From an uncultured Oscillospiraceae bacterium (GTDB lineage: Bacteria; Bacillota; Clostridia; Oscillospirales; Ruminococcaceae), in assembly GCA_934408835.1 (NCBI GenBank), contig CAKRVU010000047.1, forward strand, positions 1-8,175: a stretch of DNA of 8,175 nt. Reading direction: 5' to 3'. The first letter of the stretch is position 1. Every line of letters starts with the position of its first letter. The notes under the pieces were generated by a model. The model was not told where the DNA came from and made no database searches. It saw nothing but the letters and a program-made list of their open reading frames with translations. Position numbers and translations under genes: made by a program. This document shows positions 1 through 6,405 of this stretch, in pieces.

Positions 1-13
1 ACAATAAATCATA

Positions 14-31
14 AAGGTTTTCAAGGTTTTC
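14..31. repeat. 9-bp tandem direct repeat upstream of rpe
   Basis: The unit AAGGTTTTC occurs twice back to back (14-22 and 23-31), followed by a decayed AATTTTAT. It lies in the short AT-rich leader ahead of the rpe ribosome binding site. Any upstream gene probably ends at or before here: TAA stops occur at 5-7 and 12-14 in two frames. The third frame stays open up to a TGA at 58-60 that overlaps the rpe ATG, but its translation resembles nothing I know. No clear promoter is visible. The repeat may be chance in AT-rich DNA. Confidence 0.5.
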
Positions 32-56
32 AATTTTATTTTTGCAGAGGTTGTCC

Positions 57-704
57 ATGAAAAAAATTCAAATTTGTCCTTCTATCTTATCGGCCGATTT
101 TTCGGTTCTGGCACAGGAAATGGAGCGAATGAAACAAGCGGGTGCCGATCAATTGCATATTGATGTGATGGACGGCCACTTTGTTCCTAATATTACCATT
201 GGCGCGCCTGTGTTGTCCTGCTTAAATCGCGCGTGCGATTTGTTTATGGACGTTCATCTGATGATCTCTCATCCGCTCGCTTATGTGGATGACTTTGCCA
301 AAGCGGGCGCTGACAGGATTACCTTTCATCTCGAGTCGGAGGATTCTCCGGAAGAATGCATTCAAAAAATTCATCAGCAAAACCTTTTGGCAGGGATATC
401 CATTCGACCGAATACGCCGGTAGAGGCGCTTTTCCCGTATCTGTCCGCGGTCGATATGGTGTTGATTATGACAGTGGAGCCAGGGTTTGGCGGTCAGCGG
501 TTTATGGAAGGGATGCTTCCCAAATTGGAGAAGCTGCGGGACCTGTCTCCTGACCTTCTGCTGCAGGTGGACGGTGGCATTTCCCCTGAAACGGCGCCGC
601 TGGCTGTTCAGGCGGGAGCCTCTTTGTTGGTGGCCGGTTCCTTTTTGTTCGGAGCAGATGATCCGGCTGCTGCCATTTCGCAGCTGCGGGAGAGCGTGGG
701 TTAA
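57..704 (+). CDS. rpe: Ribulose-phosphate 3-epimerase
   Basis: Interconverts D-ribulose 5-phosphate and D-xylulose 5-phosphate in the non-oxidative pentose phosphate pathway; it is a cytosolic metal-dependent TIM-barrel enzyme. The 215-residue product has the family's full length and all its signatures. PSILSADF lies near the N terminus (residues 8-15). HIDVMDGHFVPN follows, with the expected metal ligands H34 and D36, then DVHLMI with H67. The phosphate-binding region VEPGFGGQ is at 140-147, and VDGGI carries D172. D36 and D172 correspond to the catalytic acid/base pair. The start is ATG at 57 because AGAGG (46-50) sits six bases upstream; an in-frame TTG at 42 has no such site. In many Firmicutes rpe follows rsgA and precedes thiN. 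Here the downstream neighbour is instead a convergent mecA-like gene, and the stop codons overlap. Confidence 0.97.
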   Translation: MKKIQICPSILSADFSVLAQEMERMKQAGADQLHIDVMDGHFVPNITIGAPVLSCLNRACDLFMDVHLMISHPLAYVDDFAKAGADRITFHLESEDSPEECIQKIHQQNLLAGISIRPNTPVEALFPYLSAVDMVLIMTVEPGFGGQRFMEGMLPKLEKLRDLSPDLLLQVDGGISPETAPLAVQAGASLLVAGSFLFGADDPAAAISQLRESVG

Positions 705-1273
705 CTGATATATTGATGGATCATTTCGATGGCCTTGTCTTTGACAAGTCTTGCAGAATGTTCCCCTATGATCTGACTTTTGAGCTCTCCTTTCCCCAAA
801 AAGTGACCGTACTCCCGGATAACGGCGATCAGTCGCGCGTCCATTTTATAATAAGAATAGACGGTTAAAATATAGTTTTCATCGGTCTCATAAAGCGAGC
901 TTTTTAAAATCAGATGGTGATAGCTGTGATACAGTTTGTCGCAGAGGCGTCGAAGCGATTCCAAATCTTCAATTAAAAAAATCAGCGGCATATGAAAGCC
1001 TTCTGAGCGATTGGAATGTTTCTGGTCTTCCCCCAATAAATTTAGATAGAGGACGCAGCCGCCCTCTTGCGCCGGAAACGCTTCGATAAATAATTTGTTC
1101 TGACTGAAATCAAACGATATCTTTTCGCGCACCTGCTGTAACAGCTGTAGGATTACCTTTCGTGTAGCCGGATGATTGTAATCCATTTCGTCATAGGAAA
1201 TATGGAATTCGTCCATGTCGGTTGCAGATAATACAATTTTTATCGTTTGGCGATCAAGCGGTTCAATGTTCAT
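701..1273 (-). CDS. mecA: MecA-like ClpC adaptor protein
   Basis: Members of this family bind substrates through an N-terminal domain and dock on the AAA+ unfoldase ClpC through a C-terminal domain, delivering proteins to ClpCP. In Bacillus the best-known target is the competence factor ComK. The 190-residue product opens MNIEPLDRQTIKI, matching the MecA N-terminal pattern (MEIERINEHTVKF in B. subtilis). It closes with EYG near residue 154 and EHSARLVKDKAIEMIHQYIS, echoing the EYG...SEHALETIKKHF tail of MecA. The middle contains a short, non-acidic linker, so the protein is smaller than B. subtilis MecA (about 218 residues). The start is supported by AGGAG (plus-strand 1282-1286) eight bases upstream. 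It stands alone on the minus strand between two plus-strand genes, and I found no convincing promoter for it. Recognition rests on remembered family pattern. ComK-type targets are unlikely in clostridia, so the substrate is unknown. Confidence 0.85.
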   Translation of the reverse strand: MNIEPLDRQTIKIVLSATDMDEFHISYDEMDYNHPATRKVILQLLQQVREKISFDFSQNKLFIEAFPAQEGGCVLYLNLLGEDQKHSNRSEGFHMPLIFLIEDLESLRRLCDKLYHSYHHLILKSSLYETDENYILTVYSYYKMDARLIAVIREYGHFLGKGELKSQIIGEHSARLVKDKAIEMIHQYIS

Positions 1274-1356
1274 AATATCATCTCCTGCCTGTTTGGCGTC
1301 TGTTTCATTCTTATGGGATTCGGATTCGGATTATGCGGATAGGGATGTTTTGTTGA

Positions 1357-1385
1357 TTGCGCTGGTTGGGAAACGGCGATATGAT
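1357..1385 (+). promoter_or_regulatory. Candidate promoter for the hydrolase-like gene / pgcA
   Basis: Within the 156-base divergent gap (1274-1429) a good -10 box TATGAT (1380-1385) sits 17 bases after a poor -35 box TTGCGC (1357-1362). Transcription would start near 1392 and leave a leader of about 38 bases. The -10 matches five of six consensus bases, but the -35 only three, so this is a candidate only. The rest of the gap holds an ATTCGG/ATTCGGATT-rich stretch (1318-1334) and the mecA ribosome binding site; I see no terminator or small gene. Confidence 0.35.
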
Positions 1386-1429
1386 GTTGAGACGCAGCAG
1401 ACAGGATGGAAAAGATAAGGAGAATGAGT

Positions 1430-2533
1430 ATGGGAAAGCCCCGGAAAGTAAAGCGATATTCAATTATTTATAATCAAAAACGGCGGAGACGACAGATGTT
1501 CCTTCGGATACTTTTGGGAGTAGTCGGTTTCCTTCTCATTGTCGGCGCTGTGTTTCTGATAGCGATGGGGCTGTTCGGCGGCGTGGAGGACGATTCTTCT
1601 GCAACGCCTCCTCAACCGACTCCGGCGGTATCGGAAGAGATTCCGTCTGAAACCGATTCGCAGCAGGAGCAGCCTCGAAGCGATAGTGCCATCGTTGCAA
1701 AGGAACTTCACGTAAACTACGTGGGCAGTCCATCGAAAATAGCTGATTTTGCCACTACTGCTAAGGAAGAGGGCTATACGGCAATCGTTGTCCCGCTCAA
1801 AACCGAGAAAGGCGAGATTCTTTACGATTCAAAGGTTCCGGAGGCGACCTCGTGGGGGGCGATCTCTTCTTCTACAACGGACGTCGACAAGGTGGTGACC
1901 GCCATTGAGGACGCGGGTCTTATGCCGATTGCGGAGCTGTATGCCTTTGAAGACGATATTGCTTCTTATGCCAAACGGGGGAATTCCTATTACTATGGAA
2001 CGCAGACGACAACAACCCGGTTGTTTGGAAGCGGCGACGGCGTCAGTTGGCTGAACCCCTATCAAAAGAGCGCACGGGATTATATTTGCGATTTGGCGCA
2101 GGAGCTTTATCAATTGGGATTTCAGACGATTTGGCTAAACGGAGTGCAGTTCCCGCCGCAGGGCTTGGATTCCAAAACGGGAACCAATGCAAACGGCGTT
2201 TCTCAGGAAGAGATTTTAAAGACCTTTATCCAGGAAATGAACGCCATCGGCGTACCGTTTGTTATTTCTTACGAGTGGAATGCAGTTGGCGGCGGCGGGG
2301 ACGCGCAAACGCTGTATGGCGGCGACCCGACTACCTATGGAGTGCCTGAATTGTCGCCTGTTTTGGACTCGTCTGTTTCTGCGCAGCAGCTGACAGCTAC
2401 CTTGCAGCAGACGATGAGCCAGGCGCCGGAGGCTGTGATAATTCCATCAATTCCGGCGACTGCCGACTTGACGCAGATGACGGCGGTATTGCAGGAAGCG
2501 GGAGTGAATTCTTACCTGTTATTGTCTGAATAG
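1430..2533 (+). CDS. Membrane-anchored putative glycoside hydrolase-like protein (DUF4015-like)
   Basis: The 367-residue product begins with a very basic cytoplasmic tail (residues 1-22, including KRRRRQ). One hydrophobic membrane segment follows (about 24-49), then a Ser/Pro/Glu-rich spacer (51-88) and an extracellular domain from about residue 90. That domain resembles the putative glycoside hydrolase family DUF4015, a predicted TIM barrel. It has a strand ending YTAIVVPLKTEKGEILY (116-132), then SWLNPYQKSARDY (206-218) and LGFQTIWLNGVQFP (229-242); in the family the last two read like WLNPY...DY and GFDEIQFDYVRFP. The Asp and Arg of that strand are here N237 and Q240, so activity is doubtful. 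Start choice: AAGGAG (1417-1422) lies seven bases before ATG 1430. In-frame ATGs at 1406 and 1424 are less well placed. pgcA follows after 46 bases, probably cotranscribed. The substrate is unknown; the family call comes from recalled motifs. Confidence 0.72.
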   Translation: MGKPRKVKRYSIIYNQKRRRRQMFLRILLGVVGFLLIVGAVFLIAMGLFGGVEDDSSATPPQPTPAVSEEIPSETDSQQEQPRSDSAIVAKELHVNYVGSPSKIADFATTAKEEGYTAIVVPLKTEKGEILYDSKVPEATSWGAISSSTTDVDKVVTAIEDAGLMPIAELYAFEDDIASYAKRGNSYYYGTQTTTTRLFGSGDGVSWLNPYQKSARDYICDLAQELYQLGFQTIWLNGVQFPPQGLDSKTGTNANGVSQEEILKTFIQEMNAIGVPFVISYEWNAVGGGGDAQTLYGGDPTTYGVPELSPVLDSSVSAQQLTATLQQTMSQAPEAVIIPSIPATADLTQMTAVLQEAGVNSYLLLSE

Positions 2534-2579
2534 ACAGTTGCAGGAGGGAGACGGAAAATATCGAAAAGAGGGATTAGTG

Positions 2580-4304
2580 ATGGATGAGAAACAAAAGGAA
2601 AGATATCAGGTATGGAAAGAGCGCGCAACGGACGACCCAGATCTTTGCAAAGAGCTGTCGGAGATTGCAGGGGACGAGGCGGCAATCGAGGATCGTTTTT
2701 ATCGGGAGCTTGCATTCGGAACGGCCGGGCTTCGCGGCGTGATTGGTGCGGGAACCAACCGGATGAACATCTATGTTGTTCGGAAGACAACCCAAGCGTT
2801 TGCGCAGTATTTGCTGCAAAAGACCAAGGAGCCATCGGTTGCGATAAGCTACGACAGCCGAATCAAATCGGAATTGTTTGCCAAAGAAGCCGCTTCCATT
2901 TTAGCTGCTAACGGCGTAAAGGCGTATATTTATCGTCAATTGATGCCTGTACCGTGTCTTTCCTTTGCTGTGCGGGAGCTTTCCTGTCAGGCTGGAATCA
3001 TGGTGACGGCAAGTCATAATCCGGCAAAATATAATGGCTATAAGGCATACGGATCGGACGGCTGTCAGATGACTTCCGAGTCAGCGGACGCGATTCTTTC
3101 TTTGTCTAAACAGATAGACCCATTTACCGATGTCAAAAACATGAGCTTTGAGGACGGACTCAAACAGGGCTTGATCTGCTATATTCCTCAAGAAGTGGAG
3201 GACGCTTATATCGCGGCGGTCAAAGCCTGTTCCGTTCATCCCGAGGCGCTAAGCTCGGCTGATTTAACGGTGGTGTACACGCCTCTCAACGGTGCTGGGA
3301 ATCTTCCTGTGCGCCGGATATTGCAGGAATTGGGCGTTTCTAAGGTGCATGTGGTTGCGGAGCAGGAACAGCCGGACGGGAATTTCCCGACTTGTCCTTA
3401 CCCGAACCCGGAAATCCGGGACGCGCTTTCTCTGGGACTGCGCGACTGCAAGCGGGTGAAGCCCGATATTTTGTTGGCGACCGACCCTGATTGCGATCGG
3501 ATGGGAATTGCCGTTCCAGATGAGAACGGGGACTATCGGCTGTTATCGGGGAACGAAGTCGGCGCGTTGCTGCTAGAATATATCTGTAAAGAACGGACGG
3601 CGCTTGGAACAATGCCAAAGGATCCGGTTGCGGTCAAAACCATTGTTTCAACCGACATTGTTCGCTGCATTTGCGATGAATATGGCGTTACATTGAAAAA
3701 CGTCTTAACCGGTTTCAAATATATCGGTGAGCAAATCGGGCTGCTGGAGGAAGCAGGAGAGGAAAACCGCTTCATTTTCGGTTTTGAAGAGAGTTACGGA
3801 TACCTCGCCGGCAGCTATGTTCGGGATAAAGATGGCGTAATCGCTTCGATGTTGATCTGCGAGATGACGGCATATTACCGGAAACTGGGCGTCTCTGTGC
3901 TGGAGGCTTTGGCGGCGTTGTATGAAAAGTACGGCGTGTACCGGCACACAACAGTCAGCTTCCTTTGCGAAGGGGTTACCGGAATGGAAAAGATGGCCGC
4001 CATCATGAAACAGATTCGTTCCAATCGTCCTAGTTCCATCGGCGGTTTTGCAGTTGAGCAGTATCTGGATTATCAAAGTTCTGTTGCGGTCAATTTAAAA
4101 ACGGGAGAAGAGACGACCATTTCTTTGCCCAAATCCGATGTGTTAGAATATGACCTCGAGGGAGGCTCCAGCGTTATTTTGCGGCCCTCCGGCACCGAGC
4201 CGAAGATTAAGGCTTATTATACGGCAACGGGCAGCTCCTTTGCGCAAGCGGAGGAAAAAGAAAAAAAGCTACAGGATGATTTTACTAAAATTCTGGGATT
4301 TTAG
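2580..4304 (+). CDS. pgcA: Alpha-phosphoglucomutase / phosphomannomutase (phospho-sugar mutase)
   Basis: Interconverts glucose 6-phosphate and glucose 1-phosphate (possibly also mannose phosphates) through a phosphoserine enzyme. The product feeds UDP-glucose and envelope glycan synthesis, or returns glycogen-derived sugar to glycolysis. All four functional loops of the alpha-D-phosphohexomutase superfamily are intact: the active-site loop TASHNP with phospho-acceptor S145; the Mg2+ loop DPDCD (D302, D304, D306); the sugar-specificity loop FEESYGY (402-408); and the C-terminal phosphate-binding loop RPSGTEPK (535-542). The N-terminal FGTAGLRGVIGAGTNRMN is typical of the Bacillus PgcA branch, and the 574-residue length fits (about 580). 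ATG 2580 is chosen because a GAGGG site (2568-2572) lies seven bases upstream; an overlapping GTG at 2577 is less likely. It lies 46 bases behind the hydrolase-like gene. Near the 3' end an A-AAA-AAG heptamer (4262-4268) sits in the phase of a -1 slippery site. Confidence 0.96.
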   Translation: MDEKQKERYQVWKERATDDPDLCKELSEIAGDEAAIEDRFYRELAFGTAGLRGVIGAGTNRMNIYVVRKTTQAFAQYLLQKTKEPSVAISYDSRIKSELFAKEAASILAANGVKAYIYRQLMPVPCLSFAVRELSCQAGIMVTASHNPAKYNGYKAYGSDGCQMTSESADAILSLSKQIDPFTDVKNMSFEDGLKQGLICYIPQEVEDAYIAAVKACSVHPEALSSADLTVVYTPLNGAGNLPVRRILQELGVSKVHVVAEQEQPDGNFPTCPYPNPEIRDALSLGLRDCKRVKPDILLATDPDCDRMGIAVPDENGDYRLLSGNEVGALLLEYICKERTALGTMPKDPVAVKTIVSTDIVRCICDEYGVTLKNVLTGFKYIGEQIGLLEEAGEENRFIFGFEESYGYLAGSYVRDKDGVIASMLICEMTAYYRKLGVSVLEALAALYEKYGVYRHTTVSFLCEGVTGMEKMAAIMKQIRSNRPSSIGGFAVEQYLDYQSSVAVNLKTGEETTISLPKSDVLEYDLEGGSSVILRPSGTEPKIKAYYTATGSSFAQAEEKEKKLQDDFTKILGF

Positions 4305-4323
4305 AAAAAACAAATTTCTAAAA
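4299..4323 (+). repeat. AT-rich inverted repeat across the pgcA stop codon
   Basis: TTTTAGAAA (4299-4307) pairs perfectly with TTTCTAAAA (4315-4323) around a 7-base A-rich loop, and the pgcA stop TAG (4302-4304) lies in the left arm. The stem has nine base pairs with only one G-C pair, and no T tract follows on the plus strand. It is therefore at best a weak terminator or 3'-end hairpin for the pgcA transcript. Confidence 0.4.
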
Positions 4324-4331
4324 AATAACGC

Positions 4332-4360
4332 TTGCATTTTTCGATTTAATATGTTATACT
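4332..4360 (+). promoter_or_regulatory. Strong sigma-A-type promoter for rpmE
   Basis: TTGCAT (-35, 4332-4337) and TATACT (-10, 4355-4360) are separated by exactly 17 bases, and TG at 4352-4353 makes an extended -10 element. Predicted transcription begins near 4367, giving a T-rich leader of about 58 bases before the rpmE start. The leader shows no obvious hairpin or riboswitch. This is the best promoter in the window and fits a highly expressed ribosomal protein gene. Confidence 0.85.
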
Positions 4361-4425
4361 GATTCAGTAATAAATTTTTTGTTTTTATTTGTTGATTTGT
4401 TATTGTGACTTGGGAGGTGAACAAA

Positions 4426-4629
4426 GTGAAAAAGGGAACTCACCCGGAATACGAGCCAACCACTATTACATGTGCTTGCGGAAACGTGATTGAAACTCGT
4501 TCGACTAAGAAAGACATTAAGGTTGAGATTTGTTCAAAATGCCATCCGTTTTTTACCGGAAAACAAAAATTAGTGGATACCGGCGGACGTGTTGACCGCT
4601 TTAATAAGCGCTACCATTTGGATAAGTAA
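4426..4629 (+). CDS. rpmE: Ribosomal protein L31 (bL31), zinc-binding type A
   Basis: Small protein of the large ribosomal subunit that helps form the bridge between subunits at the central protuberance. The 67-residue product [11 protein letters not shown]... contains the zinc ligand set C16, C18, C36 and C39 (CACG and CSKCHPF), marking the zinc-containing C+ form rather than the zinc-free paralogue made in zinc starvation. The C-terminal [11 protein letters not shown] is a family signature. GTG 4426 is chosen because GGGAGG (4412-4417) lies eight bases upstream; an in-frame GTG at 4417 overlaps that site and one at 4405 precedes it. The gene has its own promoter and an intrinsic terminator, so it behaves largely as a single-gene unit. 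In Firmicutes rpmE is often near rho or prfA, which are not present here. Confidence 0.98.
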   Translation: MKKGTHPEYEPTTITCACGNVIETRSTKKDIKVEICSKCHPFFTGKQKLVDTGGRVDRFNKRYHLDK

Positions 4630-4640
4630 AACAGGCTTAG

Positions 4641-4674
4641 GCGGTGTAATGCTTCATTACACCGCTTTGTTTGT
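4641..4674 (+). terminator. Intrinsic terminator of rpmE
   Basis: A perfect 11-bp stem, GCGGTGTAATG (4641-4651) with CATTACACCGC (4655-4665), encloses a CTT loop and is followed by TTTGTTTGT (4666-4674). It lies 12 bases after the rpmE stop. The T tract is interrupted by G residues, so some read-through is plausible. The yigZ ribosome binding site begins within about eight bases of its end. Confidence 0.9.
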
Positions 4675-4691
4675 AGAAGGGGGAGGAGCTG

Positions 4692-5345
4692 GTGAACGCT
4701 TATCAAACCATTTCCGCGCCCGTTTGCGCAGAATTTGTTGAAAAAAGATCCCGGTTTTTGGCGTATCTTTCTCCTGTTAGCACCCGAGAAGAGGCGGTGG
4801 AACAGATAGAAGTCATCAAACGGAAACACCGGGACGCGACCCATCATGTTCCCGCTTATCGTCTGTATCACACCGGCGTCGAGCATTGTTCGGACGACGG
4901 AGAGCCGGCAGGCACTGCGGGGCAACCGACGCTCTCTGTATTGCAAAACGAAGAATTGTTTGACGTTTCCCTTGTGATCGTCCGGTATTTTGGAGGCGTT
5001 TTACTTGGTGGCGGCGGTTTAGTTCGCGCTTATTCTCATGCGGCTGCATTGGCTGTGCGCGCGGCGCGACGCGTTTTGCGCTGCAGCTGCGAACGGCTGC
5101 GTCTGGCTGTCCCGTATCCCCTTTATGGAAAACTGCAATTTTTTTTATCTTCTCGGGCGTTGACGCCCTGTTCCTGCGATTACGGCGAACAGATTACGGT
5201 GGAAGTATTGGTGAGGGCGGAATTTTCTGAACGGATACAAGCGGAGCTGACAGAACTTTCCGGCGGTCGAATCGGCATTTCTTCCAGCGGCGCGATAGAG
5301 AGCGATTACCCCATTTCTTCAGCAGAGGAGTCGGCTCAAGTCTAA
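4692..5345 (+). CDS. YigZ / IMPACT (UPF0029) family protein
   Basis: Widespread cytosolic family related to eukaryotic IMPACT/Yih1; its bacterial role is not firmly established, with suggested links to translation regulation. The 217-residue product has the expected two-domain length. The N-terminal domain carries the family signature SDDGEPAGTAGQP (67-79) and VIVRYFGGVLLGGGGLVRAY (95-114). The C-terminal part (about 135-205) has the alternating hydrophobic pattern of the small ferredoxin-like UPF0029 domain. The start is GTG 4692, with GGAGGAG (4682-4688) just upstream; no ATG start fits the signature spacing. It directly follows the rpmE terminator without visible room for its own promoter. 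A run of eight T residues (5139-5146) lies within codons 149-152. dgt begins 52 bases downstream. Confidence 0.93.
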   Translation: MNAYQTISAPVCAEFVEKRSRFLAYLSPVSTREEAVEQIEVIKRKHRDATHHVPAYRLYHTGVEHCSDDGEPAGTAGQPTLSVLQNEELFDVSLVIVRYFGGVLLGGGGLVRAYSHAAALAVRAARRVLRCSCERLRLAVPYPLYGKLQFFLSSRALTPCSCDYGEQITVEVLVRAEFSERIQAELTELSGGRIGISSSGAIESDYPISSAEESAQV

Positions 5346-5397
5346 TCGCTCTGGGTCTGTTTTGAATTGGAGAAAAGTGCAAAAAGGAGAACCTCTT

Positions 5398-6390
5398 ATG
5401 AATGTTCGGCAAAAGACGGAAGCGTTAGAGTTGAAAAACCTGAGTCCATATGCTGCCTGTTCGTCCCGGACGATCGGGAGACGACGGGTGGAAGAACCAT
5501 GCGAGTTTCGGACAGAGTACCAAAGAGATCGAGATCGCATTTTACATTGCAACGCCTTTAAACGGTTAAAACATAAAACTCAGGTGTTCCTCTCTCCCAG
5601 ACGAGATCATTACCGAACCCGGTTGGTGCACTCGTTGGAGGTGGCGCAGATTGCTCGGACGGCGGCCCGCGGCTTGCGGTTGAACGAGGATTTGACAGAG
5701 GCGATTGCTTTGGGTCATGATCTGGGGCACGCTCCTTTTGGACATGCAGGGGAATTGGCGCTGAATCAAATTTGTCCACATTCTTTTCGCCACGCCGACA
5801 ACAGCGTTCGCGTTGTTACCGAACTGGAGAAGGAAGGTCAAGGACTGAATTTGACGGCTGAAGTGATTGACGGTATCGCCTGTCATTCTTCCGGTCAGGC
5901 AAAAACGCTTGAGGGTCAATTGGTCAAAGTGTGCGATAAGGTGGCCTATGTGAACCACGATATTGAGGATGCGATTCGCGCGGGGGTGATTTCCTATCAT
6001 GATTTACCATACCAGTGCGTATATATTTTGGGAAACACAAAAAGCAAACGGATTACCACGGTCATTCGTTCTCTGATTGAAAACAGCTCCGATTCCATCC
6101 AAATGAGTCCGGAGGTCGATTCGGCGCACCAGAAGCTGCGTTCTTATATGTTTGAACATGTTTACGCCGGCACTGTTGCGCAGCAAGAGGAGGAAAAGGC
6201 CAAAAAAATTGTCGAGATGATGTACACCTATTACCGAAATCATGTTGAGGTGATGCCTTTGTTCTATCAGGAGATTGCCGGTAAAAGCGATATTGATCGG
6301 GCTGTTTGCGACTATATTTCCGGTATGAGTGATAATTACATCATTGAGCAGTATAGCGATCGCTTTATTCCGCGTCGCTGGAGCGATTGA
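5398..6390 (+). CDS. dgt: Deoxyguanosinetriphosphate triphosphohydrolase (HD domain)
   Basis: Hydrolyses dGTP, and in relatives other dNTPs, to the deoxynucleoside and triphosphate, adjusting dNTP pools. The 330-residue product carries the HD metal site. H78 sits in RTRLVHSLEVAQIART, the HD doublet H107-D108 in LGHDLGHAPFGHAGE, and the last acidic ligand in DKVAYVNHDIEDA (180-192). The N-terminal EFRTEYQRDRDRILHCNAFKRLKHKTQVF is also characteristic of the family. Its length matches the short clostridial/Bacillus form rather than the longer (about 500-residue) enterobacterial Dgt. ATG 5398 follows AAGGAG (5384-5389) at eight bases, which rules out the in-frame TTG at 5362. dnaG starts 15 bases after its stop, so the two are almost certainly cotranscribed, joining nucleotide-pool control to replication. 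Confidence 0.95.
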   Translation: MNVRQKTEALELKNLSPYAACSSRTIGRRRVEEPCEFRTEYQRDRDRILHCNAFKRLKHKTQVFLSPRRDHYRTRLVHSLEVAQIARTAARGLRLNEDLTEAIALGHDLGHAPFGHAGELALNQICPHSFRHADNSVRVVTELEKEGQGLNLTAEVIDGIACHSSGQAKTLEGQLVKVCDKVAYVNHDIEDAIRAGVISYHDLPYQCVYILGNTKSKRITTVIRSLIENSSDSIQMSPEVDSAHQKLRSYMFEHVYAGTVAQQEEEKAKKIVEMMYTYYRNHVEVMPLFYQEIAGKSDIDRAVCDYISGMSDNYIIEQYSDRFIPRRWSD

Positions 6391-6405
6391 CGAGGGGGGA
6401 CGTCT

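Noticed and set aside
1..60. Open frame from base 1 to TGA 58-60 overlapping the rpe start, possibly the tail of an upstream rsgA
   Set aside because: The 19-residue translation does not resemble an RsgA C terminus, and the other two frames have stops at 5-7 and 12-14 that are equally good ends for an upstream gene.
1316..1334. ATTCGG repeats between mecA and the hydrolase-like gene as operator sites
   Set aside because: The copies are short, overlapping and not symmetrical; there is no second supporting feature.
3705..4076. 123-codon open frame on the minus strand within pgcA
   Set aside because: It is antisense to the conserved sugar-binding loop region of pgcA and has no start signal or recognisable motif.
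4299..4323. Hairpin at the pgcA stop as an intrinsic terminator
   Set aside because: The stem has a single G-C pair and no T tract follows, so it is listed only as an inverted repeat.
4367..4425. Riboswitch or autoregulatory leader in front of rpmE
   Set aside because: The leader is simple, T-rich and without paired arms; it looks like an unstructured 5' untranslated region.
5566..6000. 144-codon open frame on the minus strand within dgt
   Set aside because: It is the complement of the conserved HD-domain region and has no independent support.
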